Shown here in pieces: positions 26,780 through 34,669 of a stretch of 64,000 bases of DNA. The number at the start of each line of letters is the position of its first letter. Within the stretch, counting starts at the first letter, position 1. The notes under the pieces are model-generated. The model searched no databases, was not told where the DNA came from, and saw only the letters and a program-made list of their open reading frames with translations. The position numbers and the translations under genes are program-made. Source of the DNA: Algoriphagus sanaruensis (GTDB lineage Bacteria > Bacteroidota > Bacteroidia > Cytophagales > Cyclobacteriaceae). The DNA lies in NCBI RefSeq assembly GCF_001593605.1, contig NZ_CP012836.1, positions 2,732,501 to 2,796,500 of the forward strand, given 5' to 3'.

Positions 26780-27332
26780 TTCCCTTTTCGGGATGCTTAC
26801 CAGTTACAGTACGGCCAAAAGCTTTCATTTCTTCAATTTGTCCATCCATATCCCCATTCGGATAAATTACTGGACCAATTCCTGCCTCTTTTTTCTTGTA
26901 GTCCAAATACCCAATCACCACAGGAACGTTTGCTCCAAGAGCTGTATGATAAAATCCTGATTTCCATTTTTTTACAGCACTTCTTGTTCCCTCTGGAGTC
27001 ACCATTACCACCAACTCATCTGCCTCAGCCAACATCTGAGTCATGGCTTCGGTATAAGTTTGTTTTCTACCTCCGGGAATCCTCTTCCTATCGATAGGAA
27101 TTGCTCCAAGACCTGATAACAACCATCCTAAAGGACCAATCATTACTTCTTTTTTGATCGTAAACCTAACCGGAATATCCATTAAATAGAATGCCGCACG
27201 GGCGTATAAAATATCCCAATTGGAAGTATGTGGGATCGCAATTAAAACTGCCTTCTTCAGTCCTTTTGGCCAGTTGGCATTGAGACTCCACCCTGAAATC
27301 CAGAAAATAAATCTGGAAAATAATTTCATCAT
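26772..27332 (-). CDS. 1-acyl-sn-glycerol-3-phosphate acyltransferase-like protein
   Basis: A 186-residue PlsC-domain protein. The acyltransferase motif I is PHTSNWD (H-x4-D) and motif III is VTPEGTRS. It is shorter than classical PlsC and lacks an N-terminal membrane helix pair, as in the small bacterial YihG/ABO13168-type group. It should transfer an acyl chain to a lysophospholipid or related acceptor at the membrane; the acceptor is inferred. It ends 8 nt inside the convergent lipase gene and begins 4 nt after the patatin-like gene, so MBL, patatin and acyltransferase genes form one leftward transcript on lipid metabolism. Confidence 0.83.
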   Translation of the reverse strand: MMKLFSRFIFWISGWSLNANWPKGLKKAVLIAIPHTSNWDILYARAAFYLMDIPVRFTIKKEVMIGPLGWLLSGLGAIPIDRKRIPGGRKQTYTEAMTQMLAEADELVVMVTPEGTRSAVKKWKSGFYHTALGANVPVVIGYLDYKKKEAGIGPVIYPNGDMDGQIEEMKAFGRTVTGKHPEKGII

Positions 27333-27336
27333 AGTT

Positions 27337-28137
27337 TTATGTATTCTTGTTTAAAGCAGAATTGCCCAAACTTCTTAAACTTGGGTTTTCCTCTATTATT
27401 TTCATCGCTTGTTCATATCCAGCCTGAAAAAGATCTGGTGCTTTTTTAATATCAAACACCCCATATTTTCCTAGTCCTGGTGATTCAATAAAGTAATCAC
27501 ACTTCGATTTTCTGGAGTATACATTAAAGTTCATAGTCATGATCACTGATCGTTCGATCAGATTTTTCATGTTGCGTATATTACTTTCCTCCGGGAGATG
27601 ATTGCAATTTACACCAATCAATACCTCACAAATTCCTTCCAGTGGCTCAACAGGGAGATTATTTAAAACTCCACCATCTACCAAATATTTATTTCCAATT
27701 TGGATCGGCTCAAACATTCCAGGAATGCAGGCCGAAGCCATAATAGGACGAATCAATTCCCCCTCATCGAAATAGACAACTTTTCCTTTTTTAATATCAG
27801 TGGCAGCTACAGCAAGAGGAATCTTAAGTTTAGAAAAATCATCATGTTTTAGGTATTGCTTAAACAAATCTCCTACTGATTCCAATTTTAAAATCCCTTT
27901 CCAAGAGATAGCTGGTCGAAGAAATTTGAAATAATTGGTATCAAGAATAATCCTGAGAATTTCCTCGGGAGAATATCCTTGACAATACATTGAGCCAGCA
28001 ATTGCTCCTGCGGAACTTCCAGAAACTTTTGTCAGAATGATTCCAACCTCATCTAAAGCTTTCAATACTCCCAAATGAGAAATCCCACGGACTCCACCAC
28101 CTGAAAGGGCCAAACCAATTTTAGGATTATAATTCAT
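27337..28137 (-). CDS. Patatin-like phospholipase
   Basis: A 266-residue patatin-domain lipase. The oxyanion motif GGGVRG is near residue 13, the nucleophile serine in GSSAG near residue 42, and the catalytic Asp in the DGG motif (LVDGGVLNNLPV), giving the Ser-Asp dyad. It has no signal peptide, as for the short RssA/YlbK-type cytosolic group. It should hydrolyse phospholipid acyl esters. The start lies 11 nt inside the MBL hydrolase gene upstream, and the acyltransferase follows after 4 nt, suggesting joint control of lipid turnover. Confidence 0.9.
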   Translation of the reverse strand: MNYNPKIGLALSGGGVRGISHLGVLKALDEVGIILTKVSGSSAGAIAGSMYCQGYSPEEILRIILDTNYFKFLRPAISWKGILKLESVGDLFKQYLKHDDFSKLKIPLAVAATDIKKGKVVYFDEGELIRPIMASACIPGMFEPIQIGNKYLVDGGVLNNLPVEPLEGICEVLIGVNCNHLPEESNIRNMKNLIERSVIMTMNFNVYSRKSKCDYFIESPGLGKYGVFDIKKAPDLFQAGYEQAMKIIEENPSLRSLGNSALNKNT

Positions 28138-28966
28138 CTAAACGGAAGGTTTGATCCAATCGAACTCCCTTTTCTGTCATTTTCACGGTACAGCATTCAT
28201 TGACTGGGTCATGCTCAAGGAAGAGGACATATTTTTCGCGGGCTGCCTCTTCAAGAAACGCCTGTTTTTCACGCATTGTGATCAAAGGACGGGTATCGTA
28301 TCCCATCACATAGGGAAGCGGAATATGTCCAACAGACGGGAGCAAATCAGCCATAAATACCACCGTGTGCCCTTTATACTGAATTTTAGGCAACATCTGT
28401 TTATCTGTGTGCCCATCTGCCGTCAGGATATCAAATCCCTCAAAAAGTGATTTCTGATCCAAATCAATAAACTTGACTACGCCATGGTCCTGCATGGGTA
28501 TGATGTTTTCCTCCAAAAAAGAGGCTTTCTCTCTTGGATTCGGTTGAGTGGCCCAATGCCAATGATCCTGATTTGACCAATAGGTAGCTCGAGGAAATGT
28601 CAATTCATATTGCCCATGAGAACCATATTTAATTCCTCCCCCACAATGATCAAAATGCAAATGAGTCAAAAACATATCCGTAACATCAGTCGGATGGACA
28701 CCCAAATTTTTCAAAGATCCTGCTAAAGAGTCATCTCCATGGAGGTAATAATGGGAGAAAAACTTTGCGTCCTGCTTATCCCCAATTCCATTGTCAATAA
28801 GTACCACACGGTTACCATCTACTGCTAAAAGGCTCCTCATTGCCCAGGAACAAAGGTTGTTTTCATCTGAGGGATTAGTTCGTGACCAAAGAGATTTAGG
28901 AACGACTCCAAACATCGCCCCTCCATCAAGCTTGAAAAATCCAGTATTTACGGTAAATAATTGCAT
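28127..28966 (-). CDS. MBL-fold metallo-hydrolase (lactonase-like)
   Basis: A 279-residue soluble metallo-beta-lactamase-fold enzyme. The metal motif is THLHFDHCGG (HxHxDH), with further ligands in TADGHTDKQM and FLEHDP. The layout, including the N-terminal MQLFTVNTGFFKLDGGAMFG, resembles the group that contains acyl-homoserine-lactone lactonases and related esterases; quorum quenching is possible but unproven. ATG at 28966 replaces an in-frame TTG at 28990. It is first gene of the MBL-patatin-acyltransferase transcript, overlapping the patatin gene by 11 nt. Confidence 0.83.
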   Translation of the reverse strand: MQLFTVNTGFFKLDGGAMFGVVPKSLWSRTNPSDENNLCSWAMRSLLAVDGNRVVLIDNGIGDKQDAKFFSHYYLHGDDSLAGSLKNLGVHPTDVTDMFLTHLHFDHCGGGIKYGSHGQYELTFPRATYWSNQDHWHWATQPNPREKASFLEENIIPMQDHGVVKFIDLDQKSLFEGFDILTADGHTDKQMLPKIQYKGHTVVFMADLLPSVGHIPLPYVMGYDTRPLITMREKQAFLEEAAREKYVLFLEHDPVNECCTVKMTEKGVRLDQTFRLDEL

Positions 28967-28982
28967 AAGATGATTTGGATTT

Positions 28983-29023
28983 AAAAACAAAAAGCAACCT
29001 AATCCAAGGAGAAGATTGCTTTT
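28983..29023 (-). terminator. Intrinsic terminator of accA
   Basis: On the minus strand, AAAAGCAATC pairs with GGTTGCTTTT (plus 29014-29023 and 28990-28999), loop 14 nt, followed by a long U-rich tail. It begins 36 nt after the accA stop. Confidence 0.75.
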
Positions 29024-29059
29024 CGAAAGTTTATTTTAAGGTCAATTGCTGAGCACAAC

Positions 29060-30007
29060 TTATTCCACAACTACCCCCATCGCACAGAATTTATCAATAC
29101 GCTGCTCGATTCGCTTCTCCACTTTTAATTTATCCAATTCTTTCAAAGATTGGAGGATGACTTCTTTAATGGTTTTTGCCATTCCTTTCAAGTCTTTATG
29201 AGCTCCACCAAGTGGCTCTGGAATAATATCATCGACTAGACCATTGGATTTCATATCCTTAGCAGTCAATTTTAAAGCTTCTGCTGCTTGTTCTTTGTAG
29301 TCCCAAGACCTCCAAAGAATGGAAGAACAGGACTCTGGAGAAATGACCGAATACCAGGTATTCTCCAACATGAAGACTTTATCTCCGATAGCAATACCTA
29401 GTGCTCCACCTGATGCACCTTCACCAATGATGATACAGATGACAGGCACTTTGAGCATAAACATTTCTTTCAAGTTTCTGGCAATGGCCTCACCTTGACC
29501 TCGCTCCTCTGCCTCCAAGCCTGGAAATGCTCCTGGAGTATCAATCAAAGTAACAATCGGCTTTCCAAATTTTTCCGCCATTTTCATCAATCGAAGTGCC
29601 TTGCGGTACCCCTCAGGATTTGCCATCCCGAAGTTTCGTTCTTGTCTTTGTTTTGTATTTCTACCTTTTTGCTGACCGATAAACATGACTGTTCTACCAT
29701 CAATATCACCTAGTCCTCCGACCATGGCTTTATCGTCTTTTACAGTCCTATCTCCATGTAACTCAATGAAATCATTGGTGATCTCATAGATGTAATCCAA
29801 AGCATAGGGTCGATCTGCGTGTCTAGATAGCTGCACGCGCTGCCACCTAGTCAAATTTTCAAATGTTTCTTTTTTCAAGGCTAGGATTTTTTCTTCCAGA
29901 GAGGCTATATCAGCACTTAAATCAATATTTCGGCCTAGGGCCAAATCTTTCATCTCTTGAAGCTTTTGCTCTAAATCAGCAATGGGTTTTTCAAATTCTA
30001 ATACCAT
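29060..30007 (-). CDS. accA: Acetyl-CoA carboxylase carboxyltransferase subunit alpha
   Basis: A 315-residue alpha subunit of the acetyl-CoA carboxylase carboxyltransferase, making malonyl-CoA for fatty-acid synthesis with AccD. Features include the N-terminal coiled region [35 protein letters not shown], the carboxyl-transfer core [18 protein letters not shown] and [27 protein letters not shown], and [21 protein letters not shown] context at the C-terminal part. ATG 30007 is preferred over 30031 because a promoter box at 30029-30036 places transcription start downstream of 30031. It is monocistronic with its own promoter and terminator; accD is not in this window. Confidence 0.96.
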   Translation of the reverse strand: MVLEFEKPIADLEQKLQEMKDLALGRNIDLSADIASLEEKILALKKETFENLTRWQRVQLSRHADRPYALDYIYEITNDFIELHGDRTVKDDKAMVGGLGDIDGRTVMFIGQQKGRNTKQRQERNFGMANPEGYRKALRLMKMAEKFGKPIVTLIDTPGAFPGLEAEERGQGEAIARNLKEMFMLKVPVICIIIGEGASGGALGIAIGDKVFMLENTWYSVISPESCSSILWRSWDYKEQAAEALKLTAKDMKSNGLVDDIIPEPLGGAHKDLKGMAKTIKEVILQSLKELDKLKVEKRIEQRIDKFCAMGVVVE

Positions 30008-30028
30008 TTTATTGGTTTTTGAGAAAGG

Positions 30029-30060
30029 CAAAGATAAGGATATCTATTTATCGGAAACAA
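30029..30060 (-). promoter_or_regulatory. Bacteroidota-type promoter of accA
   Basis: On the minus strand a -7 box TATCTTTG (30036-30029) fits TAnnTTTG, and TTG (30060-30058) lies 21 nt upstream as the -33 element. The predicted start near 30022 leaves a leader of about 15 nt before accA. Confidence 0.6.
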
Positions 30061-30236
30061 AACCGAAGGTGTAAATCCACAGACTAGTTCTACCAAAAGT
30101 TGGATTAAAAAGGATCGTAATGGATGATTTATTTATTCTAAAAATGTCAATCAAAATATTCCAAAAAGTTTAATTGGAAAGGTATAGAATTCATGAGATC
30201 AAGTTTTCATCTTCTCCAAAATTAATTGGTGTAAAA

Positions 30237-30265
30237 CAAAAAAGCCTCAGATTTCTCTGAGGCTT
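30237..30265 (-). terminator. Intrinsic terminator of the tRNA-Asp pair
   Basis: AAAGCCTCAGA and TCTGAGGCTTT arms around a short loop, with a U-rich tail on the minus strand. It starts directly after the downstream tRNA-Asp copy. Confidence 0.82.
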
Positions 30266-30268
30266 TAA

Positions 30269-30342
30269 GCGGAATGGACGGGACTCGAACCCGCGACCTC
30301 CTGCGTGACAGGCAGGCATTCTAACCAGCTGAACTACCACTC
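30269..30342 (-). tRNA. tRNA-Asp (anticodon GTC), copy 2 in transcription order
   Basis: A 74-nt cloverleaf on the minus strand. Acceptor stem GGAGTGG/CCATTCC, D-arm with AGCTGGTTAGA, anticodon stem CCTGC/GCAGG enclosing loop CTGTCAC (anticodon GTC), T-arm GCGGGTTCGAGTCCCGT, discriminator G as expected for Asp. CCA is not encoded. Identical in sequence to the other copy 28 nt upstream; both are presumably cut from one precursor. Confidence 0.96.
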
Positions 30343-30370
30343 CAATGGCTTTATTATAAATTTTATGATG

Positions 30371-30444
30371 CGGAATGGACGGGACTCGAACCCGCGACCT
30401 CCTGCGTGACAGGCAGGCATTCTAACCAGCTGAACTACCACTCC
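30371..30444 (-). tRNA. tRNA-Asp (anticodon GTC), copy 1 in transcription order
   Basis: Same 74-nt sequence as the neighbouring copy: anticodon loop CTGTCAC, T-loop TTCGAGT, discriminator G, CCA not encoded. It lies closest to the promoter at 30470-30499. Its G34 is the position normally modified to queuosine, the substrate of GluQ-type enzymes. Confidence 0.96.
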
Positions 30445-30469
30445 GTACTACTTCTCTTTTGAAGTGGTG

Positions 30470-30499
30470 CAAAGGTAAAAAAAGGAAATCGAAGAGCAA
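30470..30499 (-). promoter_or_regulatory. Bacteroidota-type promoter of the tRNA-Asp pair
   Basis: -7 box TACCTTTG (30477-30470) and TTG (30499-30497) separated by 19 nt on the minus strand. Predicted start near 30463, about 19 nt before the first tRNA. Confidence 0.65.
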
Positions 30500-30575
30500 G
30501 AGTATGATTTGATTTTTTTAAACACCAGGAATTATCTCTTTCAAATTCAAAGAAATAATTTTCTAAATCTATAAT

Positions 30576-31286
30576 TCAAATCGCATTCTGATCTATCAAA
30601 ACATGCGCATTTGGATGCAACCATAAAAGTGAAGCCGGGAATTGAGTTGAAATTTCCTTTTTCTGAAGTCGAGCAAAAGCTTCCTTTTTTCCAGACCCAG
30701 CAATAAACAATAGAATCATTTTTGATTTCAAAATTTCACCAACACCCATGGTCATTCCAAAAGTTGGAGGCTGTTTTAAGGTTTTTAACATCCCGTTATT
30801 CAAAGTAGATTCAGCCAATTGACAAACATGGAAATCCGAATTCAATACCTCTCCAGGTTCATTTAGCGCAATATGCCCATTTACTCCTATTCCCAAAATG
30901 CAAATATCTATTGGACCTTGACTCTGAATCTGAGATCGCATCGCTTGACAATCTTCTTCAGGAGTATCAGTAAATGGATCAATTGTCCAATAGCACTCAT
31001 TTGAAATAGCCAGTGGCTGAATGAATTTAGTTTGAACATCCAATTCTGAGGTGAAGGTGGAGCCTTTTTCCAAACCTCCCCATTCATCCAATTTGACAAT
31101 CCGCAGAGTTTCGCAAAATTCAGGTTGGGACTTTTTATGTTCGCTCATTAAATGATACAAACCTGATGGAGAACCACCACTCGCAACGCAGAAAAAGAGG
31201 TTTGGATTACTTTCAATAGCTTTTCTGACGATTTCAAAACCCATTTCGCTCATGGATTGAAAATCTTGGCAATAGTGGAAATTCAT
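30576..31286 (-). CDS. Glucosamine/galactosamine-6-phosphate isomerase family protein
   Basis: A 236-residue protein of the NagB/6-phosphogluconolactonase superfamily. It has ASGGSPSGLY for phosphate binding, KLDEWGG where NagB has LDEY, and GIGVNGHIALNEPG carrying the catalytic base, a histidine and a glutamate. The DEWGG form resembles galactosamine-6-phosphate isomerases (AgaI/AgaS-linked) more than NagB, so amino-sugar-phosphate deamination is likely, with the exact sugar unclear. No kinase or transporter gene adjoins it. An 18-bp palindrome lies 34 nt upstream (31320-31337). Confidence 0.8.
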   Translation of the reverse strand: MNFHYCQDFQSMSEMGFEIVRKAIESNPNLFFCVASGGSPSGLYHLMSEHKKSQPEFCETLRIVKLDEWGGLEKGSTFTSELDVQTKFIQPLAISNECYWTIDPFTDTPEEDCQAMRSQIQSQGPIDICILGIGVNGHIALNEPGEVLNSDFHVCQLAESTLNNGMLKTLKQPPTFGMTMGVGEILKSKMILLFIAGSGKKEAFARLQKKEISTQFPASLLWLHPNAHVLIDQNAI

Positions 31287-31319
31287 ATTATTTGTGTAGA
31301 ACTGTCTGTTAATTTAAAT

Positions 31320-31337
31320 TTTGTACAAGTATACAAA
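31320..31337. promoter_or_regulatory. Candidate operator palindrome upstream of amino-sugar isomerase gene
   Basis: TTTGTA-N6-TACAAA, perfectly symmetrical arms with a nearly symmetrical centre, 34 nt before the start codon. The arrangement suits a dimeric repressor of the GntR or LacI type. No regulator gene adjoins; function is inference. Confidence 0.35.
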
Positions 31338-31467
31338 TTGCAAATTGTCACGAATAAAGCTCTTCACATTTAAACTTTTGAAGATTCTACTTGATAGAAT
31401 AACCAAATTATTTTTGCTTAAAAAGACCGAATCTTAAAGATTATTCTAAAAATATCAGGACTACTAT

Positions 31468-31498
31468 TGCATTCCGAAATTTTTCACCATACTTTTGC
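31468..31498 (+). promoter_or_regulatory. Bacteroidota-type promoter of the DEAD-box helicase gene
   Basis: TTG (31468-31470) and TACTTTTG (31491-31498), spacing 20 nt. The predicted start near 31505 gives a 5' leader of roughly 93 nt, long for this genome and suited to post-transcriptional control, as is common for cold-shock RNA helicases. Confidence 0.62.
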
Positions 31499-31597
31499 AT
31501 CGTCAAAAATGACGTAGCATTTTTTCGAGCCGTGAATCCTTACTGTCGCTTGTCTGGGATTTAGGAAACATGGCAAGAAAAAGTAAGGACAACATTC

Positions 31598-33400
31598 ATG
31601 GAAAAAACAATCAAATTCTCAGACCTGGGGATTTCGGAAGAAATCTTGCAGGCAGTGGAAGAAATGGGTTATACCCAACCTTCCCCAATCCAAGCTCAAG
31701 CCATTCCATTTGTACTCGAAGGACGTGATGTCATCGGTCAAGCTCAAACTGGAACCGGAAAAACCGCAGCTTTCGCTATTCCGATCATCGATTTAGTAGA
31801 TCCGGAATTCAACAAACCACAGGCTATCATCCTATGTCCTACCCGTGAACTTGCTGTTCAGGTAGAAGGTGAAATTCAAAAGCTTGCTAAATACCACCGA
31901 AAAATCAGCTCTGTAGCTATTTATGGTGGTGAATCTATCGACAAACAAATCAGAGTCCTTAAAAAAGGTGTTCAAATTGTAGTAGGAACACCAGGCCGAA
32001 TTCAAGATCACATGGATCGTGGTACTCTAAAGCTTGAGGACGCTGGAATCATCGTTCTTGACGAGGCTGACGAAATGCTAGACATGGGCTTCAGAGATGA
32101 CATTGAAGCAATCCTTCAAGAAATGCCTGAAGAAAGACAAACCGTATTTTTCTCTGCTACCATGGCCAAGCCGATTATGGATTTGACCAGAAAGTATCAA
32201 ACTGATCCGGAAATCATCAAAGTAGCTAAAAATGAACTGACCGTTTCCAAAATCGAGCAGGTTTACTATGAAGTAAAACCTTCTTTGAAAATGGAATTGA
32301 TGGTCAGATTGATGAACATTAATAACTATGCCTTGAGTGTGGTATTCTGTAATACCAAACGAATGACCGACGAAGTTACCGAAGCATTAGGAACAAGAGG
32401 CATTCTTGCTGAAGCCTTGCATGGTGATTTATCCCAAGCTCAGAGAGATAAAGTAATGGGTAAATTCCGTAAAGGTATTTGCACCGTATTGGTGGCAACT
32501 GACGTTGCTGCAAGAGGAATTGACGTAGATAATGTAGAAGCGGTGTTCAACTTCGACATTCCTTTGGACGAAGAATATTACGTACACAGAATCGGAAGAA
32601 CCGGTCGTGCTGGAAAGTCAGGAACTGCAATCACATTTATCACAGGAAGAAGAGAATTCATGAAACTTCGTGATTTAGAGCGATATACAAAAGCTACAAT
32701 CACCAAAATGACCCCTCCTTCCGTAGCTGAATTGGTTGAACTTAAGAAAGCCCAATTGGTAAAAGATGTTTACCGAGTTCTTAGCAAGGAAGAAGACAAT
32801 CAAATCTTTGAATCGACTATTGCTCAAATGATTTCAGAAGGACTTTCTTCAGAGCAGATTGCTTTAGGTTTGATGAAAATGGTGATGGGAGATGCTGTGA
32901 AAGAACTTAAAGATCAGGATTTCGGAATTGAAACCGCTTATGGTGATCGTCGCAGAGATGATCGAAGAGAAGGTGGCCGAGAAGGAAGATTTAGTGATCG
33001 CAGAGAAGGCGGAAGAGACCGGTTTGGAAGAGGTGAACGAGGTGGTGACCGATTTGAAAGAGGACCAAGAAGTGGCGGAGACCGATTTGAAAAAGGAAGC
33101 AGATTTTCAGACCGAAAAGAAGGTGGAAGATTCGGAAGCGGACCTGAGCGAACAAGAGATGCCAACATGGCTCGTCTTTTCTTGAACCTTGGTAAAAAAG
33201 ACAGAATTCGACCAAATGATATTGTGGGTGCTATTGCCGGTGAAACAGGTGTTCCTGGTAAAAGCATTGGAGGAATTGACATTTTTGATAATTTCTCATT
33301 CGTAGATGTTCCTCAAAAAGACGCAGAACATGTAATCCGTGTAATGAAAAACAATACCATTAAAGGTAAAACCGTCAACATGGAAATCTCTAAAGGTTAA
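31598..33400 (+). CDS. DEAD-box RNA helicase with RG-rich linker and DbpA-type RNA-binding domain
   Basis: A 600-residue ATP-dependent RNA helicase of the DeaD/CsdA group. The helicase core (residues 1-370) shows the Q-motif, AQTGTGKT, PTRELA, DEAD (VLDEADEMLDMGF), SAT, and HRIGRTGRAG. Residues about 450-525 are an Arg/Gly/Asp-rich low-complexity segment, and the end (about 525-600) is a DbpA-type RNA-binding domain (DRIRPNDIVGAIAGETG). It likely serves ribosome assembly and mRNA unfolding in the cold. It is monocistronic, with its own promoter, a long leader and a terminator. Confidence 0.93.
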   Translation: MEKTIKFSDLGISEEILQAVEEMGYTQPSPIQAQAIPFVLEGRDVIGQAQTGTGKTAAFAIPIIDLVDPEFNKPQAIILCPTRELAVQVEGEIQKLAKYHRKISSVAIYGGESIDKQIRVLKKGVQIVVGTPGRIQDHMDRGTLKLEDAGIIVLDEADEMLDMGFRDDIEAILQEMPEERQTVFFSATMAKPIMDLTRKYQTDPEIIKVAKNELTVSKIEQVYYEVKPSLKMELMVRLMNINNYALSVVFCNTKRMTDEVTEALGTRGILAEALHGDLSQAQRDKVMGKFRKGICTVLVATDVAARGIDVDNVEAVFNFDIPLDEEYYVHRIGRTGRAGKSGTAITFITGRREFMKLRDLERYTKATITKMTPPSVAELVELKKAQLVKDVYRVLSKEEDNQIFESTIAQMISEGLSSEQIALGLMKMVMGDAVKELKDQDFGIETAYGDRRRDDRREGGREGRFSDRREGGRDRFGRGERGGDRFERGPRSGGDRFEKGSRFSDRKEGGRFGSGPERTRDANMARLFLNLGKKDRIRPNDIVGAIAGETGVPGKSIGGIDIFDNFSFVDVPQKDAEHVIRVMKNNTIKGKTVNMEISKG

Positions 33401-33428
33401 TTTGGTTATAGGTTAATTTGGTTTAAAG

Positions 33429-33458
33429 GCACAATTCTTCAGGGATTGTGCTTTTTTT
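33429..33458 (+). terminator. Intrinsic terminator after the helicase gene
   Basis: GCACAAT (33429-33435) and ATTGTGC (33445-33451) with a 9-nt loop, then seven Ts. The rsmE start (33481) lies just beyond, so read-through may feed rsmE. Confidence 0.8.
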
Positions 33459-33480
33459 GTGTCCTAATCAGTCGATAGTT

Positions 33481-34185
33481 ATGCAGCTTTTTTTTCAGGA
33501 AAATATTTCAGAACCAATTTCAAGTTTAAGCGAAGAAGAGTCTAAGCACCTTATTAGAGTTCTCAGGAAAAAACAAGGTGACTCCATTCAGCTGACCGAT
33601 GGGCAAGGGACGATTTATGAAACTGTCATTCTTGATGCTAATCCGAAGCGAGCAACTCTTAAAATCCTCTCCAAAAAACAAGCACTTCAGGATCCATTTT
33701 ACATCCATTTGGCAATTGCACCAACCAAAAGTCCAGACCGAATGGAATGGATGGTAGAGAAAATCACAGAAATAGGATTTCATGAATTAACACTTATAGA
33801 AACCAATAATTCTGAGCGAAGCTTCCTAAAAACTGATCGCTTGATCAAAAAAATCATTTCTGCCTGCAAGCAAAGTCTAAAATTTCATCGGCCCAAAGTC
33901 AATGAAACCAGAAAGTTAAACGATTTAATCAAAGACAAGGAATTTACTGATTTTCAGAAGTTTATAGCATATGTAGATGAAAACCACACCAATCATCTTT
34001 TTGACCTTGCCACTCCAAAGTCAAACTATTTGGTGCTAATCGGACCTGAAGGAGATTTTGATTCTACTGAGATCAAGTTTGCCATAGAAGCTAATTTCTC
34101 TCCCGTTTCTTTGGGGAATAGCCGACTAAGAACAGAAACCGCAGGACTTGCAGCCGTTCAAATGCTTCAGGTTTTAAACAGATAA
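33481..34185 (+). CDS. rsmE: 16S rRNA (uracil-1498-N3)-methyltransferase
   Basis: A 234-residue SPOUT-fold methyltransferase that modifies U1498 of 16S rRNA. The N-terminal PUA-like part has EEESKHLIRVLRKKQGD, the middle has APTKSPDRMEWMVEKITEIGFHEL, and the knot region holds LIGPEGDFDSTEIKFA and LGNSRLRTETAGLAAVQML, the SAM-binding signature. The ATG at 33481 is chosen over an upstream in-frame start at 33448, which would lie in the helicase terminator. The family match is complete in length. Confidence 0.94.
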   Translation: MQLFFQENISEPISSLSEEESKHLIRVLRKKQGDSIQLTDGQGTIYETVILDANPKRATLKILSKKQALQDPFYIHLAIAPTKSPDRMEWMVEKITEIGFHELTLIETNNSERSFLKTDRLIKKIISACKQSLKFHRPKVNETRKLNDLIKDKEFTDFQKFIAYVDENHTNHLFDLATPKSNYLVLIGPEGDFDSTEIKFAIEANFSPVSLGNSRLRTETAGLAAVQMLQVLNR

Positions 34186-34315
34186 AGGCTTTTCACGGAA
34201 ATACACTTAAAGTTTCACTTGAATCAAGGAGATAAATTCCTATTTTAGATGACCTGTTTTTAATGCTGGGCTTTTTTATAAATCCCCATTTCTCTAAGCG
34301 TAAATTCTGATTGCT

Positions 34316-34669
34316 GTGCCGTACAAAGAGCGAGAAATAGAAAAGAAGTATCATTCCATCGGTGAAGTGGCCGATATGTTTAAGGTGGCTCCTTCATTGA
34401 TTAGATATTGGGAGGGTGAATTTGATATTATTCGACCCAAAAAAGACAAAAAAGGCAACCGGAGATATACCAAGGATGACATTCAAAAAATCCGGTATGT
34501 ATACCACTTAGTCAAAGAAAAAGGCTACACACTTCAAGGTGCTCAAGAGGTCATCGCCTCAGGAAGACATCAAGGATTTGACAAAGTCGCAGCTGTTCAA
34601 AAACTTCAGGAAATCAAAGACTTTTTAATCAATCTGAAGAATGAACTCCAAACCCGACCTAAATCCTGA
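34316..34669 (+). CDS. MerR-family transcriptional regulator (GTG start)
   Basis: A 117-residue MerR-type protein. The winged HTH YHSIGEVADMFKVAPSLIRYWEGEF (residues 11-35) is followed by the usual RRYTKDDIQKIRYVYHLVKEKGYTLQGAQEVI dimerisation helix. There is no large effector domain, so it is probably a compact regulator such as those next to dprA or LysM genes in Bacteroidota. The start is GTG: no ATG lies nearby and the protein begins with the family-typical MPYKEREIEKKY. Its end overlaps the dprA start by 29 nt, so the two are translationally linked. Confidence 0.85.
   Translation: MPYKEREIEKKYHSIGEVADMFKVAPSLIRYWEGEFDIIRPKKDKKGNRRYTKDDIQKIRYVYHLVKEKGYTLQGAQEVIASGRHQGFDKVAAVQKLQEIKDFLINLKNELQTRPKS

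Larger units (their letters stand above)
31287..31597. other. 311-nt divergent intergenic region
   Basis: Holds no credible ORF. It contains an 18-bp palindrome near the amino-sugar gene (31320-31337), an AT-rich middle, and the helicase promoter at 31468-31498 followed by a leader of about 95 nt. The leader begins with a CGTCA/TGACG inverted repeat (31501-31514). Confidence 0.6.

Noticed and set aside
30576..31286. Protein as 6-phosphogluconolactonase of the pentose pathway.
   Set aside because: The DEWGG and GIGVNGHIALNEP motifs fit amino-sugar-phosphate isomerases better, and no zwf/gnd genes lie nearby.
32945..33170. Repetitive, purine-rich stretch that resembles a tandem-repeat array.
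   Set aside because: It is the Arg/Gly/Asp-rich linker of the DEAD-box helicase, in frame with both flanking domains.
34262..34285. GC-rich AATGCTGGGC plus T-run as a terminator after rsmE.
   Set aside because: No complementary left arm is present.
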